64,000 bases of DNA from Deinococcus sp. YIM 77859 (GCF_000745175.1 NZ_JQNI01000002.1:1131001-1195000); one strand, 5' to 3'; shown: positions 24,857-44,205, numbered from the stretch's first letter. The notes: generated by a model not told the origin, from the letters alone. Program-made: numbers and translations.

Positions 24857-25870
24857 CTACCGCTCTGCGGGCTCGTCCTCGTCGTAAGCCTCGTCGTAGG
24901 TCTCGGACTCGTCTGCTGCGCCCTCGCGCTCGTTGCGAATGAGGTTGCGGCGCGGACCTGTTCCACCCTCTGGCTCGGTCGACGAGGCGACCGGTTCGCC
25001 CGCCAATACGGCCTGTGCTCGGGCCAGCATGGGGGGATCGCTCGCCTCTACGGCATAGCGTTCGGCGAGGTAGGCGGCAACCCACGCCCCGAAGTACCAC
25101 AGGGCAAGCTGCGCGGCGTATCCACCGGGACGGTCGGGATGAACGCCTTCCGGGTAGGGGACGTGTACCACCTCGTCGATCCGGGTTTCGAGCACCTCAC
25201 GCACGATGTCAAGGGTGGGATCGGAATCGCCCAGAATCAGGGCCACCTTGGCGTCCCCCTTCTCGTGCTGCGCCTCAAAAGCCCCGGTCGCCAGGGCGAG
25301 GGGATCACCCAGTACGGGCACCGAGAGCGTCTTGCCCACACGAGCAAGGAGTGACTGCCAGGCGTGCGGAAGCGCGTCGGCCTCGGGCGCGGCCAGCAGC
25401 AGGGGCAGGCGACCCCACAGGGTCCAGGCGAGGTCCCGGGCGGGGTTGGCCTCAGTGACGTGGGGAGCGCAGCGGTCGCGGAGGTTGGCCAGCAGCAGCT
25501 CTGCCTCCTCAGCTTCCGCCGCGTGTCCGGTGGCGTGGGCGAGGTACTGCCCGGCGTGGTAGGGCGTACTCAGCCCGCCGGGCACAAGCACGTCTACGTC
25601 GTCGGAGCTGCCGCCGGTGCTCACGCGCCGCACCGCCACGCCCGCGACCTCCGCAAGGTCAGCGTAGTCACGCGCCGCGTCCCCCGCATCGGCACTCGAC
25701 AGCACGAACTGGGTCCCGCTTCGGGTAAAGGTTCCAGACACCAACGGGGCCGCCAGGTGCGCGGCCAGCGCCCCCTCCCCCACGCCCATCAGCCCGTGGG
25801 GACCGGGTTCAGGGCGGGTAGGACCGGCGTAGCTGCCGGGCAGGCGCTCCAGGAGAGCAAGCACATTCAT
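24857..25870 (-). CDS. SIS-domain protein related to phosphoglucose/phosphomannose isomerase
   Basis: The 337-residue protein aligns in layout with bifunctional PGI/PMI proteins. A SIS-type sugar-phosphate fold in the first half shows FVLSSADAGDAARDY and VLVPGG, and the C-terminal bact-PGI-like helical domain shows LILGDSDPTL and AAQLALWYFGAWVAAYLAERYAVEASDPP. Those segments normally bind and isomerise fructose-6-phosphate or mannose-6-phosphate. The last 45 residues are very acidic and low-complexity. Activity is inferred and could be lost, because I do not see every conserved active-site residue. It starts leaderless. Confidence 0.72.
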   Translation of the reverse strand: MNVLALLERLPGSYAGPTRPEPGPHGLMGVGEGALAAHLAAPLVSGTFTRSGTQFVLSSADAGDAARDYADLAEVAGVAVRRVSTGGSSDDVDVLVPGGLSTPYHAGQYLAHATGHAAEAEEAELLLANLRDRCAPHVTEANPARDLAWTLWGRLPLLLAAPEADALPHAWQSLLARVGKTLSVPVLGDPLALATGAFEAQHEKGDAKVALILGDSDPTLDIVREVLETRIDEVVHVPYPEGVHPDRPGGYAAQLALWYFGAWVAAYLAERYAVEASDPPMLARAQAVLAGEPVASSTEPEGGTGPRRNLIRNEREGAADESETYDEAYDEDEPAER

Positions 25871-25876
25871 GCTCCT

Positions 25877-25882
25877 AGGGTA
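25877..25882 (-). promoter_or_regulatory. -10 box, leaderless start of the SIS-domain gene
   Basis: On the minus strand TACCCT lies 6 bases before the ATG at 25870. Confidence 0.55.
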
Positions 25883-26037
25883 CAGCGCGCCTGCCCTGCT
25901 GCAAGTATGAGAGCAGCAAAAAAAACAGCGGCCTGGCCGAGCTTCAGGGCTTCATGTGCCCTTGAGAGGGCGTGCTAGAATCGCCCGCGTGCGCCTCAGA
26001 AAGCCGTCCCACACGCCCGCCGCCCACGCGCGGCCAA

Positions 26038-26062
26038 CAAAAACACCACCCGTGCGGGTGGC
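26038..26062 (-). terminator. terminator of tRNA-Arg
   Basis: Read on the minus strand, CCACCCG pairs with CGGGTGG around a tiny loop (46-61), followed by TGTTTTTG. It begins 16 bases after the CCA end of the tRNA. Confidence 0.8.
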
Positions 26063-26075
26063 GTCTTGAGGGTGG

Positions 26076-26193
<118 letters not shown>

Positions 26194-28125
26194 GTGAAGA
26201 GGAAGAGATTCGTCAACGTCCTGCTGGGCGTTCTGGCATTGCTGCTGGTGGTTGGCATGGCCTACCAGTTCACGCCGAATGTGGGCGCGCTGTTTGGAAG
26301 GGGGCAAAAGGGCACGCCGGCACTGAAGGTCAACGGGCAGACGGTGACGGTCGAGGAGCTCGAGGCTCTGCGCCGGGCCAATCCTGTGCTCGCCAGTGCC
26401 GACAGCGGCGTGTTGGCCGACGACTTCAAAACCCTGGTGGTCGCGCAGGCGGCCCGCCAGGAGGTGCTCAAGCAGGCGGCCCGGGATATCGAGGTGAGCC
26501 GCGCGGACGCGAACGCCGAGGTCCAGAAGATCCGCGAGGCGAACAACCTCACAGACAACAAGGCCTGGACGGACGCCCTGCAAGCGGCGGGCCTGACCGA
26601 CGCGGAGTTCCGGCAGCAGATGCGCGAGCAGCTCGCCGTGAACCGCAAGGTCGAGGAAATCCAGAAGAGCGCCCAGCCTGCCACCGACGCGGAAGCGCGG
26701 CTGTACTACGAGCTGCACCCGGAAAGCTTCCAGACCGATCCCCGCATCGTGGGCCGTCAGATCGTCGTGAACGACAAGGCCAAGGCCGAGCGCCTGCTGC
26801 GGCAGATCCGGGAGGGCGCCGACTTCGCCCAGCTCGCCAGCCAGAACAGCCTGGAATTCAAGGACCGTGGCGGCGCCCTTGGTCCCATTGAAAACGGCAG
26901 CCCCCGCCCGGTCGCGCAGGTCGCTCTGCCCGCCGAGGTGGGGACGGCCGCCTTCGCGCTTACTGGGGGCGGCGTCACGGACGTGGTGGAAAGCGGCGGC
27001 AAGTTCTACATCGTCAAGGTCGAGCGGTACCTGCCGCCCGTCACCAAACCCTTCGACCAGGCCAAGGCGGACGCGGTCACTGCCGTCAATGAGCAGAAGA
27101 AGAATGCGGCGGTGGAACGCTGGCTGACCGAGCTCGAACGGGGCGCCAAGATCGAGGTTCTTGATCCCAACTGGAAGACCGAAAACCCGACGGTGGCGAG
27201 CGTCGCCGGGCAGAACATCCCCTACTCCGAGGTGGTGGCGCAGGTCGTGGGGAACCAGAATTTCGCCGGGCTGCTGGGGCAGGTGCCCCCGGAGCAGGCC
27301 GGGCAGCTCGTGAATAGCATCCTGAAGCCGCAGATCGTCGAGGGGCTGATCCAGGGCTATGCGGCGCCAAAGATTGTGCAGGACAAGAAGCTCGCCCTCA
27401 CCGGCACGCGTCAGGAACTCGCCGCGGGCCTCGCCGCCTACGGGGCGCGGAACGTGCAGGTTACCGACGCCGAGATCCGGCAGTACTACGCCAACAACCG
27501 CCAGCAGTTCGAGACTCCGGCTCAGGCGACCGTCACCGAGATCAGCTTCCCCGACCAGAACAAGGCCCTTGCCTTCCGGCAGAGCTGGAACGGACAAGGC
27601 AGCCTGGCCACCGCTGCGGCCAAGGCAGGCGGCACCGTCAGCGAGCGCGGTGAGGTCAGCCCCGGGACTGCCGGTACTCCGGGCACCCTCGACGCAGCGC
27701 TGGAAGCTGCGGTGTTTACCGCCAAAGACCTGCGGCCCGTGGGAGAAGGCCGCCTCAGTGACGTCGTCAAGGTGGGAAACCGCTACCTCGTCGCCTACGT
27801 GACCGATCTGAAACCCGCGGCCGTGCAGCCGCTCGCGCAGGTGCGTGACCAGATTCGGGAAACGGTCCTGGCTGAGAAGCGCAACGAGGTCGGACAGGCC
27901 TACCTGGCCAAGGAAGTCGCCGCGCTGAAGCCGGTGAATAACCTGCAAAAGGTCCTTGCCGCCCAAGAAAAGCGCCTGGCCGCCGCCGCACCCCAGTCGT
28001 CCGCCGAGGGCAAGCAGGATGCCGGAGCAAGCAGCGGTAAGGGCGCCGCGTCTACCGACAACAGCGCGGCAACGAAGGGGGGCACGCCCGAAACCGGTAG
28101 CGCTCAGGACGCAGCGAAGCGCTGA
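26194..28125 (+). CDS. SurA/PpiD-type peptidyl-prolyl isomerase chaperone
   Basis: This 643-residue protein is anchored by one N-terminal helix (residues 7-25). Residues 40-150 form a SurA-N-like chaperone domain (VNGQTVTVEELEALRRANP). Residues about 180-290 form a parvulin PpiC domain with EFKDRGGALGPI near residue 227. A second, more divergent SurA-N/PpiC-like pair fills residues 330-590. The tail is low-complexity Ala/Ser/Gly. It should help fold exported proteins. The start is GTG with ribosome binding site AAAAGGAG at 26181, directly beside the tRNA promoter on the other strand. Confidence 0.87.
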   Translation: MKRKRFVNVLLGVLALLLVVGMAYQFTPNVGALFGRGQKGTPALKVNGQTVTVEELEALRRANPVLASADSGVLADDFKTLVVAQAARQEVLKQAARDIEVSRADANAEVQKIREANNLTDNKAWTDALQAAGLTDAEFRQQMREQLAVNRKVEEIQKSAQPATDAEARLYYELHPESFQTDPRIVGRQIVVNDKAKAERLLRQIREGADFAQLASQNSLEFKDRGGALGPIENGSPRPVAQVALPAEVGTAAFALTGGGVTDVVESGGKFYIVKVERYLPPVTKPFDQAKADAVTAVNEQKKNAAVERWLTELERGAKIEVLDPNWKTENPTVASVAGQNIPYSEVVAQVVGNQNFAGLLGQVPPEQAGQLVNSILKPQIVEGLIQGYAAPKIVQDKKLALTGTRQELAAGLAAYGARNVQVTDAEIRQYYANNRQQFETPAQATVTEISFPDQNKALAFRQSWNGQGSLATAAAKAGGTVSERGEVSPGTAGTPGTLDAALEAAVFTAKDLRPVGEGRLSDVVKVGNRYLVAYVTDLKPAAVQPLAQVRDQIRETVLAEKRNEVGQAYLAKEVAALKPVNNLQKVLAAQEKRLAAAAPQSSAEGKQDAGASSGKGAASTDNSAATKGGTPETGSAQDAAKR

Positions 28126-28159
28126 TCTTGGCTTCGCCGCCCTTGGGGGCCGCCCCCGC

Positions 28160-28165
28160 TAGAAT
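28160..28165 (+). promoter_or_regulatory. -10 box of trpS
   Basis: TAGAAT lies 9 bases before the trpS ATG at 28175, consistent with a leaderless or near-leaderless mRNA. Confidence 0.6.
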
Positions 28166-28173
28166 GGGTGGGT

Positions 28174-29173
<1,000 letters not shown>

Positions 29174-29216
29174 TGGGGTGCGGCGGGTCGCGCGGAGCTT
29201 GTGGCAGGAGGAGGCC

Positions 29217-29960
29217 TTGACGGTTCTGGCCCCGCCGCCCGCGTTCGCTGCCGGGTTTACAGTCCGGCTTCCCGTCTTTGAGGGGACGCTGGCCGACCTC
29301 GCCTCGGCGCTGCGGGCGGGGCGGGTGCTGCCTGCGGCCGTGCCGCTACTCCCACTCACGCGGGAGGTGTTGGGCTGGGCGCAGGCGCAGGCCGGAACCC
29401 TGGACGCGCACCCGGAGGCGCTGCCCGCCCTGGCGAACGTGATCGCCCTCAAGGCGCGGCTGCTGCTGCCCCAGCCCGAGCCAGAAGGCCCCGACCCCGG
29501 CGACTTCGCGGATGACCTTTTGGACGACGTGGTGGAGGGAGTGGAGGCGCTCGCCGAGCTGGACGCGCTGGTGAGCTTTCTGGCCGCTCGCCGCCGCGAA
29601 CGCGAGGGCCTGATTCCGGCCCGCCCGGTCGCGCTGGACCTTCCGCGCCGCGAACGCCCCGGCGGGCCCGCCCGCAGCCTCGCCCGGCTGGTCAAGGCCG
29701 CGCGAAACGCCGTCCGTCAGGTCGAAGTGCCCCTCCTGGCCCGCGAGCGCCTGACCCTGGCGGACGCCCTTGCCGCCCTGCACGCCTTTGGCCGCCGCCT
29801 GCGCACCTTTCCCTTCCGCGGCATTCCGGCGGGAGACTGGGGGGAACGCACCACCTATTTCGCCGCGCTGCTCGAAGGCGTGAAGGAGGGGAGCTTCAGC
29901 GCCGAGCAGACGGAGACATACGGGGAGATTCGGGTGGTGTCGCACCTCGCGGAGGATTAG
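29217..29960 (+). CDS. scpA: segregation and condensation protein A
   Basis: ScpA is the kleisin that bridges the heads of SMC in bacterial condensin. The 247-residue protein has the N-terminal kleisin motif FTVRLPVFEGTLADLASAL, an acidic middle (DPGDFADDLLDDVVEG) and the C-terminal winged helix with TTYFAALLEGVKEGS and QTETYGEIRVV. The TTG at 29217 is preferred because AGGAGGAGG stands just before it; a GTG at 29178 in the same frame lacks such a site. No scpB is adjacent. It overlaps the next convergent gene by 4 bases. Confidence 0.9.
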   Translation: MTVLAPPPAFAAGFTVRLPVFEGTLADLASALRAGRVLPAAVPLLPLTREVLGWAQAQAGTLDAHPEALPALANVIALKARLLLPQPEPEGPDPGDFADDLLDDVVEGVEALAELDALVSFLAARRREREGLIPARPVALDLPRRERPGGPARSLARLVKAARNAVRQVEVPLLARERLTLADALAALHAFGRRLRTFPFRGIPAGDWGERTTYFAALLEGVKEGSFSAEQTETYGEIRVVSHLAED

Positions 29961-30388
29961 CGGCAGACTCGCCCATTCGCCACGTCTTGGGCCGGCACCA
30001 CCAGCTCCCGCACCATCCCAGGTTCGTCGAAACGCAAGACGCGACCCGGCAGGCGCAGGCGCAGGGCGTTCGCCTCCCAGGTGACCTGAAAGCCGCGCCG
30101 GGTCCAGATGGGCTCGGGGGCCGGCTCGCGCCCGGTCGAGGTGCCGGGGAGTCGCCAGCCGCGTCCGGGGAGAACGCTGCACTTGACCTCCAGAAAACGG
30201 TCGATGTCCATGCGCCCTGGCCCCAGCCCACCGTATTCCGCCACCCCCTGAAGCCGCAGTCCGGCGAGCGGATGGGGGGGCGGGGGCGCGGCCCAGACCT
30301 GCTCGACCCGGTAACGCGGCTGAAAGAGCGGCGCGGCCAGCAGGAGCAGGCCCACACCCAGGACACCGGGAAGGAGCCGCCAAGCCAT
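29957..30388 (-). CDS. predicted exported protein of unknown function
   Basis: The 143-residue protein has an N-terminal hydrophobic segment (WRLLPGVLGVGLLLLAAPL) that looks like a signal peptide or anchor. About 115 residues with predicted beta strands follow (GLRLQGVAEYGGLG, GFQVTWEANALRLRLPG). It has two cysteines, near residue 70 and at the end (NGRVCR). No family is recognised. It is leaderless from a TACGCT box and overlaps the end of scpA tail to tail. Confidence 0.65.
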   Translation of the reverse strand: MAWRLLPGVLGVGLLLLAAPLFQPRYRVEQVWAAPPPPHPLAGLRLQGVAEYGGLGPGRMDIDRFLEVKCSVLPGRGWRLPGTSTGREPAPEPIWTRRGFQVTWEANALRLRLPGRVLRFDEPGMVRELVVPAQDVANGRVCR

Positions 30389-30394
30389 CGTCCT

Positions 30395-30400
30395 AGCGTA
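30395..30400 (-). promoter_or_regulatory. -10 box, leaderless start of the exported-protein gene
   Basis: On the minus strand TACGCT lies 6 bases before the ATG at 30388. Confidence 0.55.
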
Positions 30401-30443
30401 GGGCGACCTCGGGCGGGCATCGTCTGCCTTTCGTTCGCTTTCG

Positions 30444-31409
30444 TTAGTTCTCCTCCGGCACCCGGTAGCTGTGCCCCGCCTCCTCCAGTCCCAGCATCAC
30501 GTCAAGGTTTTGCACGGCGGCGCCGCTGGCTCCCTTGCCGAGGTTATCCAGCCGCGAGACGAGCAGGGCATGCTCGCCCCCTGCGCTGGCGTACACGAAC
30601 AGTTCGAGTTCGTTGGTGCCGTTGAGCGTCTGAGGATCAAGGATGGGTTCGGCGGGCTGACCGTGCTCGAAGGGCATCACCCGGACGAAGCGCTCTCCGG
30701 CGTAGTGGTCGGCCAGGGCCTCATGCAACTGCGCCGCCGTCACGCCCAGCGGTCCGAGGTGCAGCGGAATCTGCACCAGCATGCCCTGGCGCCAGCCGCC
30801 CACGTGCGGCGTGAAGAGGGGGGCGCGCTTCAGGCCGCCGTGCCGCGCCATTTCCGGCTGGTGCTTGTGGGTCAGGCCGAGGGCGTAGCTCTTGAAGGGC
30901 CCCGCCATCGGATGCTCGCCCCGGCCCTCGTTCGCGTCCACCAGGGCGCGGCCTCCGCCGGAGTAGCCAGAAAAGCCCTGCACGCTGAGCGGAACATCCG
31001 GCGGCAACAACCCGGCGTCCGTGAGGGGCCGCAGCAGGGCCACCGCGCCGGTGGCGTAGCAGCCCGGGTTGCTGACGCGGCGAGCCGCACGAATCTCCTC
31101 GCGGCTCGTCGGGGTCAGTTCGGGAAAGCCGTACACCCAGCCGTCCGCCGTGCGGTGAGCACTGCTCGCGTCCAGCACCCGCGTCCGGGGGTTGTCGATC
31201 ATCGCCACGGCCTCGCGCGCCACGTCGTCATGCAGGCACAAGATGGCGATATCAGCACTGTTGAGCAGCTCGCGCCGGGCCTCCGGGTCCTTGCGGCGGG
31301 CAGGGTCGATGCTCAGGAGGTCGAGGTCGCGGCGGCCCTCCAATCGAGCGCGAATTTGCAGGCCGGTGGTTCCGGCTTCGCCGTCGATAAAGATGCGGGG
31401 GCGAGACAT
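30444..31409 (-). CDS. argC: N-acetyl-gamma-glutamyl-phosphate reductase
   Basis: ArgC reduces N-acetylglutamyl phosphate to the semialdehyde in arginine synthesis. The 321-residue protein starts with [19 protein letters not shown] (NADP Rossmann loop) and has the catalytic cysteine in [18 protein letters not shown] near residue 114, then [13 protein letters not shown] near residue 205. The length and the GEAGTTG variant fit the short type-2 AGPR group. It directly follows argF on the same strand, with its own -10 box formed partly by the argF stop codon. Confidence 0.92.
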   Translation of the reverse strand: MSRPRIFIDGEAGTTGLQIRARLEGRRDLDLLSIDPARRKDPEARRELLNSADIAILCLHDDVAREAVAMIDNPRTRVLDASSAHRTADGWVYGFPELTPTSREEIRAARRVSNPGCYATGAVALLRPLTDAGLLPPDVPLSVQGFSGYSGGGRALVDANEGRGEHPMAGPFKSYALGLTHKHQPEMARHGGLKRAPLFTPHVGGWRQGMLVQIPLHLGPLGVTAAQLHEALADHYAGERFVRVMPFEHGQPAEPILDPQTLNGTNELELFVYASAGGEHALLVSRLDNLGKGASGAAVQNLDVMLGLEEAGHSYRVPEEN

Positions 31410-31418
31410 ACGCTCACG

Positions 31419-32450
<1,032 letters not shown>

Positions 32451-32458
32451 AGAGCATG

Positions 32459-32464
32459 AGTATA
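32459..32464 (-). promoter_or_regulatory. -10 box, leaderless start of argF
   Basis: On the minus strand TATACT lies 8 bases before the ATG at 32450. It supports the longer argF reading frame. Confidence 0.55.
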
Positions 32465-32532
32465 CGCAGGCCCTGAGTAAAGATGCAGAAAGGCCCGTCC
32501 CGTATAGCTGCACGCACGGACGGGGACGGGCG

Positions 32533-32538
32533 TACACT
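32533..32538 (+). promoter_or_regulatory. -10 box of the second EamA gene
   Basis: TACACT lies 9 bases before the ATG at 32548. It is divergent from the argF promoter. Confidence 0.5.
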
Positions 32539-32547
32539 CGGGAGCCG

Positions 32548-33444
<897 letters not shown>

Positions 33445-33453
33445 GCTACGTTC

Positions 33454-34449
<996 letters not shown>

Positions 34450-34456
34450 GCTGCCG

Positions 34457-34462
34457 TACCCT
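34457..34462 (+). promoter_or_regulatory. orphaned leaderless promoter left of the TnpB element
   Basis: TACCCT lies 7 bases before an ATG at 34470 that starts MTESDA and then runs into transposon sequence. This looks like the original leaderless promoter and start of the PHP gene now found right of the element. Confidence 0.5.
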
Positions 34463-34488
34463 GTCCTCCATGACCGAAAGTGACGCGC

Positions 34489-35823
34489 ATGCCCCGTTCT
34501 TCAGAGCGGGGTCAAGCGGCTCCCGCCCGCAGGGCGGCGAAGCCGAAGCCCCCGGTTCTTTGTTACGCTCAATGAGCGATGCCCCCACACCGCGGGAGCG
34601 GCTGGGAGCGTGGCAGGGCGGAGAGGAGCCGCCTCGCATGTCAGAGCGTCCCACCATCCGGGTCTTCCGTTTTCGGTTATCCCCGACCAAGTCCCAAGAG
34701 GCCGCCATGCTTGAGACCCTGCGCCTCACTCGGCGGCTCTACAACGCGGGCCTTGAGCAGCGCCGCGAAGCCTACCGCAAGCAGGGCAAGACCCTTAGCG
34801 CCTACGACCAGCAGCGTGAACTGAGCGCCCTGAAGGCAGAGTGCCCGGAGTACGCCGAGGTCTACGCCCACGTCCTGCAAGACACGCTGGACCGGCTCGA
34901 CAAGGCATACAAGGCGTTCTTCAGGCGCGTGAAGCGCGGGGAGAAAGCGGGGTTCCCCCGCTTCAAACCCGCGCAACGCTGGAACTCCTTCCGGTTCAAG
35001 CAGTGCTGGGACAACAAGAAGAACGATTGGACGGCCTGCGGGCGTCCCGTGGACGACGGGCGGCGTATCTCCCTTCCCAAGATCGGCGCGGTGAGGTGCC
35101 GGTTTCACCGCCCGCTGGAAGGCAAGCCCAAGACCCTGCAAATCGTGCTGGACGTGGACGAGTGGTACGCGGTCTACACCTGTGAAGTCCCGGTCAGTCC
35201 GCTTCCCGAAACGGGAAGCGCTGTAGGCGTGGACGTGGGAACGCGGTATTTCGCCATCACCTCGGATGGGGAGTTCGTCGAGAATCCCCGGCACCTGGGG
35301 AAGTCCCTCAGGAAGCTGCGCGTCCAGCAGCGCACCGTCTCCCGCCGCCAGAAGGGCAGCCACCGCCGTCAGAAAGCGGTTCGGCAACTCGCCAAGACCT
35401 ACCGGAGGATTCGTCGCTCAAGGCAGGACTTCCATCACAAGACGGCCCGGAAGCTTGTTCGGGAACACGACCTGATTGCCCATGAAGACCTGAAGGTGTC
35501 CAACCTGGTGCCCAGCAATCTCGCCCGCTCCATCTCCGATGTCGGATGGCGTGCGTTCCTCGACATCCTGCGCGGCAAGGCTGAGAGTGCTGGCCGCGTG
35601 GTGGTTCGGGTTCCCCCGCAGTACACCTCGCAGCGCTGCCACGCCTGCGGGCATACCTGCCGGGAGAACCGGGACAATGAGGTGTTCAGGTGCGTGTCCT
35701 GTGGGCATGAGGACCATGCCGACCACAACGCGGCGAAGAACATCCTGGCAAGGGCCTTGCCTTCAGGCGAGAACGGTGGAAGTCATGCCGTCGCCTGAGA
35801 AGCCCCCGACTTCAGGAGGGGGG

Positions 35824-35830
<7 letters not shown>
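34489..35830 (+). mobile_element. tnpA-less IS200/IS605-group (IS1341-type) TnpB element 1
   Basis: The element holds one gene, tnpB, and no tnpA. The left end begins near ATGCCCC and has a hairpin, CCCCGTTCT (34492-34500) against AGAGCGGGG (34503-34511). The right end has the typical pattern GAAGCCCCCGACTTCAGG followed by a G-run and closes at GGTCA. These ends are inferred: joining base 34488 to 35831 restores an open reading frame for the downstream PHP gene. Such elements move only with TnpA supplied in trans. There is no target duplication, as expected for this group. Confidence 0.7.
34638..35798 (+). CDS. tnpB: TnpB RNA-guided nuclease of element 1
   Basis: The 386-residue TnpB should be an RNA-guided DNA nuclease, the family ancestral to Cas12. 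All three RuvC acidic residues are present: D199 in GVDVGTRYFAIT, E283 in IAHEDLKVSN and D362 in DHADHNAAKN. The zinc ribbon is intact (C334, C337, C352, C355). The arginine-rich bridge-type helix and DVGWRAFLDILRGKAE are typical. It is the same broad type as ISDra2 TnpB but clearly a different subgroup. The ATG at 34638 begins the conserved N-terminus IRVFRFRLSPT; open frame upstream lies in the element's left end. Confidence 0.93.
   Translation: MSERPTIRVFRFRLSPTKSQEAAMLETLRLTRRLYNAGLEQRREAYRKQGKTLSAYDQQRELSALKAECPEYAEVYAHVLQDTLDRLDKAYKAFFRRVKRGEKAGFPRFKPAQRWNSFRFKQCWDNKKNDWTACGRPVDDGRRISLPKIGAVRCRFHRPLEGKPKTLQIVLDVDEWYAVYTCEVPVSPLPETGSAVGVDVGTRYFAITSDGEFVENPRHLGKSLRKLRVQQRTVSRRQKGSHRRQKAVRQLAKTYRRIRRSRQDFHHKTARKLVREHDLIAHEDLKVSNLVPSNLARSISDVGWRAFLDILRGKAESAGRVVVRVPPQYTSQRCHACGHTCRENRDNEVFRCVSCGHEDHADHNAAKNILARALPSGENGGSHAVA

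Positions 35831-35850
<20 letters not shown>
35690..35850 (+). ncRNA. predicted omega/reRNA of TnpB element 1
   Basis: In characterised TnpB systems the guide RNA is made from the 3' end of tnpB plus the right end, with the guide just beyond the element. Here the scaffold would end at 35830 and the guide would begin CTTCCTCGCTCTTCG. The exact 5' end is not visible. Confidence 0.35.
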
Positions 35851-38305
<2,455 letters not shown>

Positions 38306-38316
38306 GATGGGGCGGG

Positions 38317-38399
38317 GAGCCGTTCGGCGCGCCAGCGCCGAGGCCTTCTCATGGGGCAAGGGCGTACAACCCCAGAAACGTCCGGAACGGCTCTTGCCC
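38317..38399. repeat. overlapping inverted repeats between convergent genes
   Basis: GAGCCGTTC (38317-38325) pairs with GAACGGCTC (38385-38393), and GGGCAAG (38354-38360) pairs with CTTGCCC (38393-38399). The right arms share one base. The pair may act as a bidirectional transcription end. Confidence 0.4.
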
Positions 38400-38419
38400 A
38401 GCGCAGCGCCCCTCCCCAC

Positions 38420-39586
<1,167 letters not shown>

Positions 39587-39592
39587 CGACCT

Positions 39593-39598
39593 ACCCTA
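39593..39598 (-). promoter_or_regulatory. -10 box, leaderless start of the MFS gene
   Basis: On the minus strand TAGGGT lies 6 bases before the ATG at 39586. Confidence 0.5.
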
Positions 39599-39698
39599 CG
39601 TCAGCTGCTCCCTCTTCGGCAGAGGCGTCCAGCGTGACGGGCCACCCCTCCCCCCCCTTGTGTCCACACACCAGCAAGACGTGAAGTTTTGAACAGTG

Positions 39699-39704
39699 TA
39701 CGCT
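39699..39704 (+). promoter_or_regulatory. -10 box, leaderless start of the 158-residue protein gene
   Basis: TACGCT lies 5 bases before the ATG at 39710. Confidence 0.5.
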
Positions 39705-39709
39705 GGGGC

Positions 39710-40186
39710 ATGAACCTCGCCTTTCGGGATGCGGTGGCCGGGCTTCTCCCCTCCGAGGCTCGGCTGCGGGCCTGGCTGGCGGGCCTGCCGGAGCAGGAGT
39801 GGGAGGAACTGGCGGGGCTGTTTGCCGCCGCGCTGCCCGAACTCGACGCGGTGCTGGCCCTGCCGGGTGGCGAACACTTCGCCCGGGCCCTGGCCCGCGC
39901 GCGCGGCATTCCGGTGCTCGCTCCTGATCTGCGCGCCGTGCCCGACCTCTTCCCCGGAGAGGTGGCCCTGGTGACCGCCCACCTCACGGACGGCCTGCCT
40001 GAGCTGGCGGCGCTCCTCCGTGCGGAGCGGCGGGGCCTGCGGGTGCTGGCGGTCGCTGCCGCCCTCGAGCAGACCAATGCCCCCGGCCGCACCCGACTGG
40101 AACTCCAGGCCGTGCCGGTGCGGGCTGCCGTGCGGCTCGCCGATACACCGCGCGGCCTGACCTTTGAGCGCCGCAGGGCTTCCTAG
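39710..40186 (+). CDS. unknown protein, possibly a degenerate phosphoribosyltransferase
   Basis: The 158-residue cytosolic protein is Ala/Leu-rich. Its order of elements is reminiscent of a type I phosphoribosyltransferase: LALPGGEHFARALARARGIPVL is like the GG-x-P region, and VALVTAHLTDGLPELAALLRAE sits where a PRPP loop (VDDVxTTG) would be. However, the acidic PRPP-binding residues are missing (VTAHLTDG), so it would not be active as such. I do not recognise a closer family. It overlaps the next, convergent gene by 4 bases. Confidence 0.6.
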   Translation: MNLAFRDAVAGLLPSEARLRAWLAGLPEQEWEELAGLFAAALPELDAVLALPGGEHFARALARARGIPVLAPDLRAVPDLFPGEVALVTAHLTDGLPELAALLRAERRGLRVLAVAAALEQTNAPGRTRLELQAVPVRAAVRLADTPRGLTFERRRAS

Positions 40187-40704
40187 CGTTCCCCCTGGTG
40201 GTAGGCCCGCAACGCGCGCTCCTCCGCCGGAAGCCGCACAAGCAGCAGCAGCGCGGCGTTCAGCACGCTGCCCACCAGCGCTGTGCGCCAGGCGCCCACC
40301 GCGAGAGGGCCTGCGGCCATCTCCAGCGCCACCACCGCGTAGTTGGGGTGCCGCAGGAGGCGGAAGGGACCGCGCCGCACCCGCTCCCCGCCGGGCACAA
40401 TCAGAATTTTCGTATTCCAGTACCGGCCCAGCGTACGAATCACCCAGACGCGCAAGGGCTGCGCGACCACGAAGAGCACGAGGGCCAACCAGTGGACGCG
40501 CCCGCGGGAGGCGCGGCCTTCAAGCAGCAGGCCCAGCATCCAGGCGGGGTGCAGGACGAAGAAGAGCGGGTAGTGTTCCTGACCGTATTCGGCTGCGCCG
40601 CGCGCCCGCGCCCAACGCTCATTGGCCCGCGCAAGACGCAGCTCGAGGAGGCGCTGCCCGGTCAGAAAGGCAAAGAGGATGGGGGCGAGGGTACGGGCAC
40701 GCAT
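40183..40704 (-). CDS. isoprenylcysteine carboxyl methyltransferase-family membrane protein
   Basis: The 173-residue membrane protein has four to five hydrophobic segments and the ICMT/PEMT signature GPFRLLRHPNYAVVALEM followed by the C-terminal LPAEERALRAYHQ (RHPxY and EE motifs, which bind SAM in this superfamily). The B. subtilis relative YpbQ methylates alkylpyrones made by a type III polyketide synthase; no such synthase is seen here. It starts leaderless just after the gene upstream, whose stop forms part of its -10 box. Confidence 0.8.
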   Translation of the reverse strand: MRARTLAPILFAFLTGQRLLELRLARANERWARARGAAEYGQEHYPLFFVLHPAWMLGLLLEGRASRGRVHWLALVLFVVAQPLRVWVIRTLGRYWNTKILIVPGGERVRRGPFRLLRHPNYAVVALEMAAGPLAVGAWRTALVGSVLNAALLLLVRLPAEERALRAYHQGER

Positions 40705-40714
40705 AGCAATCAGC

Positions 40715-41575
<861 letters not shown>

Positions 41576-41585
41576 GTGCCCCAGC

Positions 41586-42524
<939 letters not shown>

Positions 42525-42530
42525 GCCGCC

Positions 42531-44108
<1,578 letters not shown>

Positions 44109-44134
44109 CGGGGCGCCTCCCGCACCCACAGCAC

Positions 44135-44150
44135 CCCGGGACAACCCGGG
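44135..44150. repeat. CCCGGG palindrome pair in the cyclase leader
   Basis: Two CCCGGG hexamers are separated by four bases (ACAA). Each is palindromic and together they can form a hairpin in the cyclase mRNA leader, 27 bases before the start codon. Confidence 0.5.
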
Positions 44151-44205
44151 AGGGAAGAGCCACCACAGCGGCAGCGGGTCAACAGCGGGGGCATGCTTGG
44201 TGGTC

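Noticed and set aside
25913..25955. T-run preceded by CGGCCAGGCCG on the minus strand.
   Set aside because: The inverted repeat has a one-base loop and cannot form a normal terminator stem. The tRNA already has a good terminator.
25976..26069. TAGAAT followed 7 bases later by GTG, opening a 26-codon frame to 26069.
   Set aside because: It fits the leaderless pattern but the peptide is Arg/Pro-rich, overlaps the tRNA terminator on the other strand, and has no conserved feature. It is kept only as a possible chance match.
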